Positions 1-9,716 of a stretch of DNA of 64,000 nt are shown piece by piece. How positions within the stretch are numbered: position 1 is the stretch's first letter; the number at the start of each line of letters is the position of its first letter. The DNA is from Ancylobacter dichloromethanicus (lineage in GTDB: Bacteria; Pseudomonadota; Alphaproteobacteria; Rhizobiales; Xanthobacteraceae): assembly GCF_018390645.1 (NCBI RefSeq), contig NZ_JAHBGC010000004.1, positions 134,994 to 198,993 on the forward strand, written 5' to 3'. The translations under genes were made by a program, and so were the position numbers. The notes under the pieces were generated by a model. That model ran no database searches, had not been told where the DNA came from, and worked only from the letters and a program-made list of their open reading frames with translations.

Positions 1-83
1 AGCGAGAAGGACACATCGGTGAGCGCGCTGAGCCCGCCGAACTGCTTGGAGACGCCATCGAGGCGCAGGATCGGCTCGATCAT
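1..83 (-). CDS. livG: ABC transporter ATP-binding protein, LivG-like (partial)
   Basis: Only the first 27 codons are present; the gene runs off the left edge. The visible N-terminus (MIEPILRLDGVSKQFGGLSA) is the usual opening of a branched-chain-type ABC ATPase, with the aromatic A-loop region just before the Walker A motif, which lies outside the window. Its ATG overlaps the livM stop codon as ATGA, so it is translationally coupled to the permeases. It would power the LivH/LivM permease pair at the inner membrane. The livG assignment rests on gene order and this short stretch. Confidence 0.8.
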   Translation of the reverse strand, partial: MIEPILRLDGVSKQFGGLSALTDVSFS

Positions 84-1030
84 TTGCCGCCCCCCACCTT
101 GGCCGCGCGCAGGCGCCGTAGCACGCCGAGGCTGAGCAGCCCGCCGGGCAGGAAGAAGATCAGCAGCACGATGACGACGCCGAGAATGGCGCGGTTCCAG
201 TCAAGGAAATTGGCCCAGAACAGTTCTTCCAGCAGCACGAACGCCGCCGCCCCGAGCGCCGGCCCGAGAATGGTGCCGGCCCCGCCGAGCAGCGCCATCA
301 CCACGACCTTCACGGTCATGACGATCTGGAACGAATCTGTCGGGTCGATATAGCCGGTCCACGAGGCATAGGCGGCGCCGGCGGTGGCGCAGAACATGGC
401 CGAGAGCGTGTAGGCGGCGATCTTGTAGGCGGTGGTGTTGATGCCGACCATGGCGGCGGCATCCTCGTTCTGGTGGATGCAGCGCAGGCCGAAGCCGAGC
501 CGCGAGCGGTCGACGAAGATCGTGGCGATGAGGCTGGCGAGCAGGATGGCGAGCATCACGAACAGGAAGAAGCGCATCAGCTGTTCCGGCGGCCAGGGCA
601 TCAGCGGCAGGTTCAGCCCATCGCCGCCGCCGGTCAGGCTCGACCAGGAGGAAATCACCAGCCGGCACAGCTCGACCACGGCAATGGAGCCGATGGCGAA
701 GTAGTGGCCGCGCAGCCGCAGGATGATGCCGCCGAGCAGCGCGGCGAAGGCGGCGACCACGACGGTCGCGATCGCCCAGGCGAGGCCCATCGGAATGCCG
801 TGGCGCTGGCAGATCGCGCCGACATAGGCGCCGAGGCCGAAGAAGGCGGCGGTGGAGAAGGAGGGGTAGCCGGTGAAGCCGCCGATGAAGTTCCACGAGG
901 TCGCCAGCGCGCCATACATGGCGACGATGGCGGCGGTGCGCACCACGTAATTGTCGGCATAGAGCGGCGTGGTGGCGAGCACCAGCAGGCCGGCGATCAT
1001 CGCCGCGTAGAGCGGAAAGCCGGATCTCAT
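80..1030 (-). CDS. livM: Branched-chain-type ABC transporter permease LivM
   Basis: This 316-residue inner-membrane permease has about eight to ten hydrophobic segments. Typical LivM features are the N-terminal GFTGYPSFSTAAFFGLGAY stretch near residue 50 and a C-terminal LLGGAGTILGPALGA segment near residue 265. It pairs with LivH to form the transmembrane channel of an importer in the hydrophobic amino-acid uptake family. The start overlaps the livH stop (ATGA at 1027-1030) and its own stop overlaps livG, so the permease and ATPase genes are one translational unit. The frame stays open far upstream of the ATG, but that extension is antisense-like Arg/His-rich sequence and is not coding. The substrate cannot be told from sequence. 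Confidence 0.93.
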   Translation of the reverse strand: MRSGFPLYAAMIAGLLVLATTPLYADNYVVRTAAIVAMYGALATSWNFIGGFTGYPSFSTAAFFGLGAYVGAICQRHGIPMGLAWAIATVVVAAFAALLGGIILRLRGHYFAIGSIAVVELCRLVISSWSSLTGGGDGLNLPLMPWPPEQLMRFFLFVMLAILLASLIATIFVDRSRLGFGLRCIHQNEDAAAMVGINTTAYKIAAYTLSAMFCATAGAAYASWTGYIDPTDSFQIVMTVKVVVMALLGGAGTILGPALGAAAFVLLEELFWANFLDWNRAILGVVIVLLIFFLPGGLLSLGVLRRLRAAKVGGGK

Positions 1031-1890
1031 TCGTACCCCCTCACGCCGATCAGGCCGGTGGGCCGGGTGACGAGCAGCACCAGCATCAGCACGAAGCCGG
1101 CGGTGATCGCCTGCTGCGGGCCGAACCAGTGGCCTGCGAAGCTCTCGACCAGCCCCAGCACCAGCCCTCCGACCAGCGCGCCGGGCACCGAGCCGAGGCC
1201 GCCCACCACGCACACCACGAACGCCTTGCCGAGCCAGATGCCGGTGACGTTGGTGGTGATGGGAAACACGGTGGCGAACACCACGCCCGCCACCCCCGCC
1301 ATCAGCGCGCCGATGCCGAAGGTGATGGCGTAGATGCGGTCGGTGCGGATGCCCATCAGTTCGGCCGCCGAGCGGTCCATGCGCACGGCGACGATGGCCC
1401 GGCCGATGGAGGAGCCGCGCATCACGCCATAGAGCAACAGCGTGAGGACAAGGGCGAGGGCGGTGCCGATGAGCCGGTCCACCGGCAGCACGACGGAGCC
1501 CAGATCGACGGCACCGAGATCCAGCGTGATCCGGCGCGGGGTCGCGGTGAACCAGTAGGTCATCGCGTTGTAGAGGATCATGTCGAGGCCGAAGGTCAGC
1601 GTCAGCGTGGTGAGGACGGGGGCGCTGACCACCCGGTTGATCACCAGCTTCTGCAGCGCGAAGCCGAGCGCGAACATCAGTGCCGCCACGATCGGCAGCA
1701 TCACCACGGGATGAATGCCGTAGAGATGCCAGGCGAAGAAGGTGAGATAGCCGCCGAGGATGATGAAGGAGCCGTGGAGCATGTTGATGACGTTCAACAC
1801 GCCCCAGACCAGCGAGAAGCCGACCGCCAGGCACGCATAGAGCGCGCCGAGCATCAGGCCGTTGGAGATGATCTGCAGGTAGATCGCCAT
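1027..1890 (-). CDS. livH: Branched-chain-type ABC transporter permease LivH
   Basis: A 287-residue multi-spanning permease. The N-terminal half contains VWGVLNVINMLHGSFIILGG near residues 29-48, and the C-terminal half contains the GGLGSVPGALVGG segment near residue 230, both hallmarks of LivH proteins. It forms the second membrane subunit of the importer with LivM. It lies 89 bases downstream of the substrate-binding protein gene on the same strand and overlaps livM by four bases. The length is normal for the family (about 285-310). Confidence 0.95.
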   Translation of the reverse strand: MAIYLQIISNGLMLGALYACLAVGFSLVWGVLNVINMLHGSFIILGGYLTFFAWHLYGIHPVVMLPIVAALMFALGFALQKLVINRVVSAPVLTTLTLTFGLDMILYNAMTYWFTATPRRITLDLGAVDLGSVVLPVDRLIGTALALVLTLLLYGVMRGSSIGRAIVAVRMDRSAAELMGIRTDRIYAITFGIGALMAGVAGVVFATVFPITTNVTGIWLGKAFVVCVVGGLGSVPGALVGGLVLGLVESFAGHWFGPQQAITAGFVLMLVLLVTRPTGLIGVRGYE

Positions 1891-1979
1891 GTCGCCCTGG
1901 TCGCGGCCGCCGGAGCAGCCTCAAGCTGGTGAGAGGGACGCGCGCCGGAAGGCCCGGCGCGCGCTCGGAACGCAGGCCG

Positions 1980-3209
1980 TCAGGGCATCGCGATCATGTC
2001 GGCGTTCTTGATGGCGGCCGGGGCCAGAACCTTGATGGTCCCGTCCTGCACCTGGATGATCGGCAGCTCGCGCGAGAGGTTCATGCCGTTGGGGCCGAAC
2101 TTGATCGGGCCGTAGAAGGTCTGGATGTCGGTCGCGGCGATGGCGTCGCGCACCTTGGCCTTGTCGAGCGAGCCGGCACGGGCGAGCGCGTCGACGATGA
2201 CCTCGCCAGCGGCGGCGCAGGAGCCGTGCACATAGTCCGGGTCGCCCTTGGTGCGGGCCTTGAAGTCCTCGTAGAAGGCGGCGGTGGTCGGCCACACGCC
2301 CTGTCCCTCATAGGAGGTGAGGTGGTGCCACCAGCTCGACGAGGAGATGCCGTTGGCGAGCGGACCGAGGCCTTCGGTGAATTCCTTGTAGGACGGGCCG
2401 GTGACCATGGTGACGATCGGCGCGGTGACGCCGAGGTCCTGCATCTGCTTGCGCGCGAGGATGAGGTCCTGGGTGTAGCCGGTGACGTAGATCCAGTCCG
2501 GCTTGGCGGCTTTGATGGAGGACAGGGCGGCGGCGTGGTCCATGGTGCCGACCGGGTAAAGCTCCTTGTAGACCACGTTCAGCCCGCCGGCCTCGGCCGC
2601 CTTGGCGATGCCCTCGGCCATCGACTTGGGGAAGACGTCGTCACGCCCGAGCACGGCGATCGTCTTGGTCTGCGGGAACTTCTCCTTGAAGAACGCCACC
2701 ATCGCGGTGGTCATGCCGCCATTGGGCGAGAGCGTGCCGAACAGGTATTTCAGCGTCTGGTCGTACACGCTTTCCGAGGAGGCCACGCAGGCGATGGTCG
2801 GCACCTGGTAGCGCTCGCCGACGCCGGCCACGATCTTGGTATGGCCGGAGCCGAAGGGCGAGAACAGGAACTGCACCTTGTCGTCATTGATCAGCTTCTC
2901 GGCCAGCTGGGACGCGCGCTGACCTTCCGACTGGTAGTCGTACTCGATCAGCTCGACCTTGAGCTTCTTGTCGCCGACAGGGATGCCGCCGGCGGCATTC
3001 ACCTTTTCGACCCACATCTTCCACACGACGTCCTGCTTGTGGCCCTCGTCGGCGAGGCCGCCGGTGAGGGCGAGCGGGGCGCCGATCTTGATGGTCTCCT
3101 GCGCGAGGGCGGGGGAGGACGCCATCAGCCCGGCCGCGAGAAGGCCGGAGGCCAATCCACCCGCCAGCAGGCCGGTGCGTGCGGAACGAAGGATACCCTG
3201 TGCGAACAT
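1980..3209 (-). CDS. ABC transporter periplasmic substrate-binding protein (LivK-type)
   Basis: A 409-residue secreted protein with a signal peptide ending near residue 36 (cleavage expected after SSPALA). It is followed by IKIGAPLALTGGLADEG, the usual start of the Peripla_BP_6 (LivJ/LivK) fold. The two-lobed domain fills the rest. It captures the solute in the periplasm and delivers it to LivH/LivM. It is the first gene of the operon and is preceded by the intergenic region carrying the ATGGTAT/ATACCAT inverted repeat. The ligand is unknown. The divergent molybdenum-hydroxylase genes hint at an aromatic or N-heterocyclic substrate, but this is only inference. Confidence 0.92.
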   Translation of the reverse strand: MFAQGILRSARTGLLAGGLASGLLAAGLMASSPALAQETIKIGAPLALTGGLADEGHKQDVVWKMWVEKVNAAGGIPVGDKKLKVELIEYDYQSEGQRASQLAEKLINDDKVQFLFSPFGSGHTKIVAGVGERYQVPTIACVASSESVYDQTLKYLFGTLSPNGGMTTAMVAFFKEKFPQTKTIAVLGRDDVFPKSMAEGIAKAAEAGGLNVVYKELYPVGTMDHAAALSSIKAAKPDWIYVTGYTQDLILARKQMQDLGVTAPIVTMVTGPSYKEFTEGLGPLANGISSSSWWHHLTSYEGQGVWPTTAAFYEDFKARTKGDPDYVHGSCAAAGEVIVDALARAGSLDKAKVRDAIAATDIQTFYGPIKFGPNGMNLSRELPIIQVQDGTIKVLAPAAIKNADMIAMP

Positions 3210-3640
3210 GCGATTCTTCCCTGTGCTGGAAACGCCAAAAGGTCGCTTTGGCCCCTGCCCGGCGGGGCCTTCGTGTCGCGCGCCTCCGAGGTCGGGCGGG
3301 TCAGCGCCGAGATCGGATGGTATGGTGTGCTATGTAACGATACCATTCAAGCTGATTTGCTCAATATTTAATGATCTTGTGAGATGAGTTAATTTTGGGC
3401 AGCCGACGCTGAACAAGGGGGCATCGGCGCCCTCGCGATTGTGCGGGCCGTGCGGTCCCTTGCGCCAAGCTACGGTAAGGGAAGGCTGGGAAAGGCTTGG
3501 CACGGGTGTTGCTTCGTTCAGTCGCGACGCCTTCGTGCCCGGCGTCCATGTCGCCGCCCGCGGTCAGGCGGGCGAGGCGGCCATGTTTGTGCCTGCGCGC
3601 GGCCGAGGGGTCGGCGCGAGGCTATTGAGGCAGGTGGCAC
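3210..3640. other. Intergenic control region between the liv-type operon and coxG-like gene
   Basis: These 431 bases separate two divergent transcription units. I see no convincing gene in them. The segment 3317-3400 is clearly more AT-rich than its surroundings and holds the inverted repeat listed separately. On the minus strand TTGAGC and TATCGT spaced by 16 bases could be a sigma70-like promoter for the substrate-binding protein gene, overlapping the repeat. The part nearest coxG (about 3440-3640) is GC-rich and shows no recognisable promoter. Confidence 0.5.
3317..3346. promoter_or_regulatory. Inverted repeat, probable operator
   Basis: ATGGTAT at 3317-3323 is repeated perfectly in inverse as ATACCAT at 3340-3346, with a 16-base spacer. 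It lies in the AT-rich control region between the divergent ABC-importer and coxG-S-M units. The geometry suits a dimeric repressor such as a GntR- or TetR-type protein, and it overlaps a plausible minus-strand promoter. No regulator gene is adjacent in the window, so the binding protein is unknown. Confidence 0.4.
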
Positions 3641-4141
3641 ATGGAACTGACCGGCGCGCAGCGTATCGAAGCCCCCCGCGAGGCGGTGTGGCAGGCTCTG
3701 AACGACCCCGACATCCTCAGGCAGTGCATCCCCGGCTGCCAGGAACTGCTGCAATCCTCGCCCACGAGCTTCACCGCCAGGGTCGTGCTCAAGATCGGGC
3801 CGGTGAAAGCCACCTTTTCCGGCGCGGTGACGCTGTCCGATCTCGACCCGCCCCACCGCTACCGCATCGCCGGCGAGGGACAGGGCGGCGTTGCCGGCTT
3901 CGCCAGGGGGGGAGCCGATGTCCGTCTGGAGCCGGGGGAGGACGGAGCGACCCTTCTGACCTATGGCGCCCAGGCCCAGGTCGGCGGCAAGATCGCCCAG
4001 CTCGGCGCGCGGCTGATCGACAGTACCTCGCGAAAGCTGGCGGGCGAGTTCTTCGCCGCCTTCGCCCGGGCCGTCGCGCCCGATGCGCGTGAGTCGCTGG
4101 CGAATGCCTCGCCCTCGGCGGCGGACGAGGCCGCGCCCTGA
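3641..4141 (+). CDS. coxG: SRPBCC-family protein, carbon monoxide dehydrogenase subunit G-like (CoxG)
   Basis: This 166-residue protein matches the CoxG/SRPBCC fold: N-terminal MELTGAQRIEAPREAVWQAL, then ILRQCIPGCQEL near residue 28 and IGPVKATFSGAVTLSDLDPP near residue 52. CoxG proteins accompany molybdenum hydroxylases of the CO-dehydrogenase/xanthine-dehydrogenase family and have been linked to membrane recruitment of the enzyme. The C-terminal 20 or so residues are Ala/Pro/Ser-rich and probably disordered. It is the first gene of a plus-strand unit with the iron-sulfur and FAD subunits. The coxG symbol denotes family, not proven CO oxidation. Confidence 0.88.
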   Translation: MELTGAQRIEAPREAVWQALNDPDILRQCIPGCQELLQSSPTSFTARVVLKIGPVKATFSGAVTLSDLDPPHRYRIAGEGQGGVAGFARGGADVRLEPGEDGATLLTYGAQAQVGGKIAQLGARLIDSTSRKLAGEFFAAFARAVAPDARESLANASPSAADEAAP

Positions 4142-4184
4142 CCTTACGCGCGAGACGCGTCGCCCGCGAACGGGGAGCCATCCG

Positions 4185-4727
<543 letters not shown>

Positions 4728-4736
4728 GAGCGCGCC

Positions 4737-5558
4737 ATGTTCGCCTTTGCCTATCACCGTCCCCGCTCCCTGGCCGATGCCGTCGGGCTGCTCGGCGCCC
4801 ATGAAGAGGCCAAGCCGCTGGCCGGCGGGCAGACTCTGATCGCGACGCTGAAGCAGCGCCTGGCCGCGCCGGGCGATCTCGTCGACCTTGCGGCCGTGCC
4901 GGAACTCCGCGCCATCGCGCTGGAGGATGGGCGGCTTGTGGTCGGCGCCATGGCGCGCCATGCCGATGTCGCAGCCTCGCCGCTGGTGCGCGCGAGCCTG
5001 CCGGCGCTGGCGGCGCTGGCCGGGTTGATCGGCGATCCGGCGGTGCGCAATCGCGGCACCCTCGGCGGCTCGCTCGCCAATAACGACCCTTCGGCCGACT
5101 ATCCGGCCGCCTGCCTCGCGCTGGCGGCGACCATTGTCACCAACCGCCGGGAGATCGCGGCGGCGGACTTCTTCACCGGCCTGTTCGAGACCGTGCTGGA
5201 ACCGGACGAGATCGTGGTCAGGGTGATGTTTCCGCTGGGCGGGGAAGGGGCCTATGCGAAATTCCCCAACCCGGCCTCGCGCTACGCCATGGCCGGCGTC
5301 TTCGTCTGGCGCGGCGCGGGCGGCTCCGGCGAGGAGTTGGTGCGCGTCGCGGTCACCGGCGCCGGGCAGGGCGGGGTGTTCCGCTGGGCCGAGGCGGAGG
5401 CGGCGCTCGCCGCCGATTTTTCCGCTGCCGCGCTGGAGCCGCTGGGCCTTCCGGCCGAGGACATGATCGAGGACATTCATGGCAGCGGAGCCTATCGGGC
5501 GCATCTCGCCGGCGTGATGGCACGGCGCGCGGTGACGCGGATGGCGGGAGCCGGCTAG
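4737..5558 (+). CDS. coxM: Molybdenum hydroxylase FAD-binding subunit (CoxM-like)
   Basis: This 273-residue medium subunit has the two FAD motifs of the xanthine-dehydrogenase/CODH flavoprotein family: LAGGQTLIATLKQRLA near residues 29-43 and TLGGSLANNDPSADYPAA near residue 108. The C-terminal CODH FAD-binding domain contains KFPNPASRYAMAGVFV. It accepts electrons from the [2Fe-2S] subunit. It starts nine bases after the coxS stop, so the two are coupled. The normal partner, a roughly 85-kDa molybdopterin subunit, is not next to it; the next gene is nhaA. Confidence 0.92.
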   Translation: MFAFAYHRPRSLADAVGLLGAHEEAKPLAGGQTLIATLKQRLAAPGDLVDLAAVPELRAIALEDGRLVVGAMARHADVAASPLVRASLPALAALAGLIGDPAVRNRGTLGGSLANNDPSADYPAACLALAATIVTNRREIAAADFFTGLFETVLEPDEIVVRVMFPLGGEGAYAKFPNPASRYAMAGVFVWRGAGGSGEELVRVAVTGAGQGGVFRWAEAEAALAADFSAAALEPLGLPAEDMIEDIHGSGAYRAHLAGVMARRAVTRMAGAG

Positions 5559-5713
5559 CGCGGCGCCTCGCATGGTTCCTGCCCGGTGAGGATGCGTCGG
5601 GGCTTGGAACGGCCGTCCTCCTGCCCTAAAACAGGCCCGGGTGTCGTCAGCCGCATTCTGCGGCGAGGACAGGTAAGTGCGCAGGTCGGGCCGCCGCGCA
5701 GGGACCTGACTTG

Positions 5714-7084
5714 ATGAGAAGACGCTTTTCCCGTGTGCGCCTGCGCACGCGCCTCGCTTCCGAACGTGCCTTCGTCTCCGTCCAGCGTTTTCTCCACATC
5801 GAGGCCGTCAGCGGCGTCGTCCTGCTTGGCGCGGCGGTGATCGCGCTGGCCTGGGCCAATTCGAGCGCCGCGCAGAGCTATCACGACCTCTGGCACGCGC
5901 CGCTGAGCCTGGGCCTCGGCCCCTTCGTCATTTCGCAATCGCTGCATTTCTGGATCAACGACGCGCTGATGACGGTGTTCTTCCTCGTCGTCGGCATGGA
6001 GATCCGCCGCGAGATCCATGAGGGCTCGCTTGCCGACATGCGCTCGGCCGCGCTGCCGATGGTTGCCGCGCTGGGCGGGGTGATCGTCCCGGCGGCGATC
6101 TATCTTGCCTTCAACGGCGCGCCGCCGGCGCGCGATGGCTGGGCGGTGCCGACCGCGACCGACATCGCCTTCGCGGTGGGCGTGCTGGCCCTGCTCGGCA
6201 AGGCGGTGCCGGTGAACCTGCGCATCTTCCTGCTGGCGCTCGCCATCATCGACGACATCGTCGCCATCCTGATCATCGCCCTGTTCTACTCCGGCGGGCT
6301 GGACTATAGCGGCCTGCTGGTGGCGGGTGGCGGCATCGCGCTGGTCGTGGTGCTGCAGATGGCGGGCATCGGCAGCGCCTATGCCTACATCCTGCCGGGC
6401 GCGATCCTGTGGATCGGCCTGCTGCAGACCGGCGCCCACCCCACGCTCGCCGGCGTGATCCTGGGCATGATGACGCCGGTGCTGCCGGTGGCGGGGCGCG
6501 AGCCGCCGCTCCAGGCCGCCGCGCGGGCGCTGGAAGATATCCGCCGCGCCGCCGATGCGCCGCGGGCCTCGATGTCCCAGGTGATCGCGTCGGCGGACGA
6601 GCTTCGGCTCGCGCAGCGCGAACTGGTGCCGCCGGTGACCCGGGTGCAGATGACGCTGCACCCGTGGGTCGCCTATCTCGTCATGCCGCTGTTCGCACTT
6701 GCCAATGCCGGCGTCAGCCTCGACGGGCTCGATCTGGCGCGGCCGGAGGCGCAGGGAATCCTGGTCGGCGTCGTCGCGGCGCTGGTGCTGGGCAAGCCGC
6801 TCGGCGTGGTCGGCGCCAGCTGGCTGGTGGTGCGGATGGGCTGGGCCACGCTGCCGGCGGGGGTGAACTGGGCGGGCGTGCTGCTGGTCGGCCTGCTCGC
6901 CGGCATCGGCTTCACCATGTCGATCTTCATCGCCACGCTGGCCTTCGAGGATGCCGCCCTGCTCGGCGCCGCCAAGCTCGGCGTGCTACTGGCCTCGGTG
7001 AGCGCGGCGGTGCTCGGGCTCATATGGGGCGCGCTGCGCCTGCGCGGTGGCCAGCGGGCGGAGGCGGAAGCGGCCACGCATTAG
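5714..7084 (+). CDS. nhaA: Na+/H+ antiporter NhaA
   Basis: A 456-residue inner-membrane antiporter that exchanges cytoplasmic Na+ (or Li+) for protons. The transport-site aspartate pair is seen in [20 protein letters not shown] (around residues 175-194), and the conserved [16 protein letters not shown] segment precedes it. The C-terminal half carries [15 protein letters not shown]. It is longer than the E. coli protein (388 residues) because of an N-terminal basic extension and a longer central loop near residues 258-300. I use the ATG at 5714; a TTG sits just upstream. It appears monocistronic and convergent with the SulP gene. Confidence 0.95.
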   Translation: MRRRFSRVRLRTRLASERAFVSVQRFLHIEAVSGVVLLGAAVIALAWANSSAAQSYHDLWHAPLSLGLGPFVISQSLHFWINDALMTVFFLVVGMEIRREIHEGSLADMRSAALPMVAALGGVIVPAAIYLAFNGAPPARDGWAVPTATDIAFAVGVLALLGKAVPVNLRIFLLALAIIDDIVAILIIALFYSGGLDYSGLLVAGGGIALVVVLQMAGIGSAYAYILPGAILWIGLLQTGAHPTLAGVILGMMTPVLPVAGREPPLQAAARALEDIRRAADAPRASMSQVIASADELRLAQRELVPPVTRVQMTLHPWVAYLVMPLFALANAGVSLDGLDLARPEAQGILVGVVAALVLGKPLGVVGASWLVVRMGWATLPAGVNWAGVLLVGLLAGIGFTMSIFIATLAFEDAALLGAAKLGVLLASVSAAVLGLIWGALRLRGGQRAEAEAATH

Positions 7085-7100
7085 ATGGATTGCCACAGGG

Positions 7101-7116
7101 CGGCGGCGCGCCGCCG
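7101..7116. terminator. GC palindrome between convergent genes
   Basis: A perfect 16-base palindrome (CGGCGGCG followed by CGCCGCCG) lies in the 57-base gap between the convergent nhaA and SulP genes. It could act as a bidirectional terminator hairpin, but there is no T-run on either side, so this is weak. Confidence 0.3.
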
Positions 7117-7141
7117 TCGTCCTGCGGCGACCCCGGCGGCG

Positions 7142-8623
7142 TCAGTGCAGGCTGGTGGCCGCCGGCATGTCCTTGTCATGGGTGCCGAAGCGGTCGACCA
7201 TGGTGGCGCTGGCCTCGTTGAGCCCGATCACCTCGACGCTGGCCCCCGCCTTGCGGAACTTCAGCACCGCCTTGTCCAGTGCGCCGATCGAGGTGATGTC
7301 CCAGAAATGGGCGTGGGTAAGGTCGATCACCACCTCGCGCGCCGGGTTGTCGAAATCGAAGCCGGCGAGGAACACCTCGGACGAGGCGAAGAATATCTGC
7401 CCCTCGACGACGAAGGTGATGCGGCCGGCCGCCTCGTCGATGATCTCGCCCACCGCCACCAGCTGCGACACCTTGCCGGCGAAGAACACGCCCGAGAGCA
7501 GCACGCCCACCAGCACGCCGATGGCGAGGTCGTGGGTGGTCACCACGGTGACCACTGTCGCCAGCATGACCAGCGAGGAGGAGCGCGGGTTGGTGCGCAG
7601 GTCGAGGATCGAGCGCCAGGAGAAGGTGCCGATCGAGACCATGATCATCACCGCCACCAGCGCCGCCATCGGGATGATGCGCACCAGGTCGTCGAGCACG
7701 AGGATCAGGAACAGCAGGAAGCTGCCGGCGACGAAGGTGGAAAGCCGCCCGCGCCCGCCGGAGGTGACGTTGATCACCGACTGGCCGATCATGGCGCAGC
7801 CGCCCATGCCGCCGATCAGCGCCGAGGCGATGTTGCTGGCGCCCTGGCCGACGCATTCCTGGCTCTTGTTGCTCAGCGTGTCGGTCATGTCGTCGACGAT
7901 CTGGGCGGTGAGCAGCGATTCCAGCAGCCCGACGGCCGCCAGCGTGAGCGAATAGGGCAGGATGATCTGCAGCGTCTCCAGCGTCAGCGGCACGTTGGGC
8001 AGCGTCAGCATCGGCAGGCCGGAGGGCAGGTCGCCGAGATCGCCGACCGTGCGCAGGTCGATCCCGCTCCACCACGCGAACAGGGTGAGCGCGGCGATGG
8101 CGACGAGCGGCGAGGGCACCGCCCTGGTCAGGCGCGGAAACAGGTAGATGATGGCGAGCCCGACCGCGATCATCGGGTAGGTCTCCATCGGCACGCCGAT
8201 CAGTTCGGGCAGCTGGGCCATGAAGATGAGGATGGCCAGCGCGTTGACGAAGCCGGTGATGACCGAGCGCGAGACGAAGCGCATCACCCGCCCCAGCTTC
8301 AGCAGGCCGGCGAGGAACTGGATCAGCCCCATCAGGATCGTCGCGGCGAAGAGATATTCCAGCCCGTGGTCGCGCACCAGCGACACCATCACCACGGCGG
8401 TGGCGGCGGTGGCGGCCGAGATCATGCCCGGGCGCCCGCCGACGATGGCGGAAACGCAGGCGATGGCGAAGGAGCCGAACAGGCCCACCTTCGGGTCGAC
8501 CCCGGCGATGACGGAGAAGCCGATGGCTTCGGGAATGAGCGCAAGGGCGACGACGATACCGGCAAGGATGTCGCCGCGAATATTGGAGGTCCAGTCGCGG
8601 AAATAGCGTGAGGTCAATGTCAT
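7142..8623 (-). CDS. SulP-family inorganic anion transporter with STAS domain
   Basis: A 493-residue inner-membrane transporter. The SulP core starts with [20 protein letters not shown] near residue 18, spans about residues 15-380 and includes the conserved [20 protein letters not shown] segment near residue 270. A C-terminal STAS domain occupies about residues 390-490 ([25 protein letters not shown]). SulP proteins carry sulfate, bicarbonate or other anions. In a CO2-fixing organism bicarbonate is attractive but not shown by the sequence. It appears monocistronic; a possible FNR/FixK-like half-palindrome sits upstream at 8752-8765 (see rejected items). Confidence 0.93.
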   Translation of the reverse strand: MTLTSRYFRDWTSNIRGDILAGIVVALALIPEAIGFSVIAGVDPKVGLFGSFAIACVSAIVGGRPGMISAATAATAVVMVSLVRDHGLEYLFAATILMGLIQFLAGLLKLGRVMRFVSRSVITGFVNALAILIFMAQLPELIGVPMETYPMIAVGLAIIYLFPRLTRAVPSPLVAIAALTLFAWWSGIDLRTVGDLGDLPSGLPMLTLPNVPLTLETLQIILPYSLTLAAVGLLESLLTAQIVDDMTDTLSNKSQECVGQGASNIASALIGGMGGCAMIGQSVINVTSGGRGRLSTFVAGSFLLFLILVLDDLVRIIPMAALVAVMIMVSIGTFSWRSILDLRTNPRSSSLVMLATVVTVVTTHDLAIGVLVGVLLSGVFFAGKVSQLVAVGEIIDEAAGRITFVVEGQIFFASSEVFLAGFDFDNPAREVVIDLTHAHFWDITSIGALDKAVLKFRKAGASVEVIGLNEASATMVDRFGTHDKDMPAATSLH

Positions 8624-8793
8624 GAGAGCAATCTTCGCAAAGAGCAGGCGCCCGCCGGCAAGGCGGTGAGACGGGCGCTGACGATGCGTGGTCCGGCGGA
8701 TCGGCGGCCGGAAGAGCCACCCGGGCTTTCACCGGGTCCTGACGAATGACCGTCACCTAGATCAATTTGTGCCGCAGTGCAATATCTGGCTGA

Positions 8794-8828
8794 CGCCCCG
8801 CCGCCCGCAGGCCGGGCCAGGCGGGGCG
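8794..8828 (-). terminator. Stem-loop downstream of the Atu4866-like gene
   Basis: CGCCCCGCC at 8794-8802 and GGCGGGGCG at 8820-8828 form a perfect nine-base stem with a 17-base loop. It lies about 30 bases beyond the stop of the minus-strand Atu4866-like gene. There is no clear U-tract, so it may be a weak terminator or a 3-prime-end stabiliser. Confidence 0.4.
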
Positions 8829-8857
8829 CGCGCGTCGTCTCCCGGCCTCGCCGGCCC

Positions 8858-9205
8858 TCATTTCTGGCGGCGAAACACCATGCCGCCATGGTGCAGCGTG
8901 TCGGCGTCGACAAACACGCCGTCGGCGGTGAAGCCGGTGTCGTCCCAGTAGAAGATCTCGCTGCCGGTCACCTCGTAGCGGCCCTGATAGGCGCTCTGGC
9001 GGTTTCCGCGCGCCTCGTCATAGCGGCCATTCGGCAGCAGTTCGTGCCAGATGTGGCGGTCGGGCGTGACCCACATGCCGACATAGGGATGGTCCTGTGA
9101 CGGCGACGGGCGGGACGCGGGCGGGTTCATCTGGGCAGTGGCTCCGGCGATCGGGAAAAAGGGAGCGGCGGCGAGCAGGAGTGCGGTGGCGGAAAGCCGT
9201 TTCAT
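8858..9205 (-). CDS. Atu4866-domain secreted protein
   Basis: This 115-residue protein has a signal peptide ending near residue 24 (AGATA-QM). The mature part, HPYVGMWVTPDRHIWHELLP then GRYDEARGNRQSAYQGRYEV, closely resembles the small beta-barrel family named after Agrobacterium Atu4866. The function of that family is unknown; the fold resembles lipocalin-like small-molecule binders. It is the last gene of a three-gene minus-strand unit with a carboxymuconolactone-decarboxylase-like protein (nine bases apart) and an SDR. Family members are often found beside such redox genes. Confidence 0.85.
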   Translation of the reverse strand: MKRLSATALLLAAAPFFPIAGATAQMNPPASRPSPSQDHPYVGMWVTPDRHIWHELLPNGRYDEARGNRQSAYQGRYEVTGSEIFYWDDTGFTADGVFVDADTLHHGGMVFRRQK

Positions 9206-9214
9206 GCAGACCTC

Positions 9215-9706
9215 CTAGCGCTTGCCGGCGGCCGCGGCGCGGCGGGCGGCGAACAGTTCCGCCAGCGCCTGCGAGGCGGCGATGGCGCGCGGGAAGCCGG
9301 CGGTCACCGTGGTGACATAGACGACCTCCTTCAGCTCCTCCTCGGACACCCCGAGATTGAGCGCGTATCCGGCGTGAATCTGCAGAAAGGCGGTCTGGCC
9401 GGTGGCGGCGAAAGCGGCGACGGCCGCGAGCTGGCGGGTGCGGTCGTCGAGGCCGGGCCGTGACCAGACATCGCCCAGCGCATAGGCTTCAGTCGCCTCG
9501 GCGAGGAAGGGGAACGCCTCGCGCATGCGTTCGAGCGTGGGCTGCGAGGCGCCCTTGTTCAGCTTCTGGATTACCGCGTCACCGCGCTGGCGGCGTTCGT
9601 CCAGGGTGTCGGCGCCGGCGGCGCAGGGCGCCGCCGCCAGCACAAGCGCCGCAAGGGGGGCACGCACCGGGTGCGGGATAGGGAGGGGCATGATGGAGCG
9701 AGTCAT
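9215..9706 (-). CDS. Secreted carboxymuconolactone decarboxylase-family (AhpD-like) protein
   Basis: A 163-residue protein with an N-terminal signal sequence (hydrophobic segment around residues 15-30, AAPCAAGA cleavage region). A CMD/AhpD-like helical domain follows, with LDDRTRQLAAVAAFAATGQ near residue 87 and an HAGYALNLGVSEEELKEVV segment. The usual redox CxxC of AhpD is absent, as in gamma-carboxymuconolactone-decarboxylase-like proteins. I chose the ATG at 9706, which has GAGG 9 to 6 bases upstream; a GTG nine bases further up is also possible. It starts 10 bases after the SDR stop. Its substrate is unknown, and the periplasmic location is unusual for the family. Confidence 0.82.
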   Translation of the reverse strand: MTRSIMPLPIPHPVRAPLAALVLAAAPCAAGADTLDERRQRGDAVIQKLNKGASQPTLERMREAFPFLAEATEAYALGDVWSRPGLDDRTRQLAAVAAFAATGQTAFLQIHAGYALNLGVSEEELKEVVYVTTVTAGFPRAIAASQALAELFAARRAAAAGKR

Positions 9707-9716
9707 GGGTCTCACC

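Noticed and set aside
80-1924. A single 614-codon frame joining livM with upstream sequence, suggesting a fusion
   Set aside because: The upstream half is an out-of-frame shadow of livH; the true livM starts at 1030 with an ATGA overlap.
8752-8765. TTGATCTAGGTGAC on the minus strand as an FNR/FixK box for the SulP gene
   Set aside because: The left half matches but the right half has two mismatches (GTGAC instead of GTCAA), and no second site supports it.
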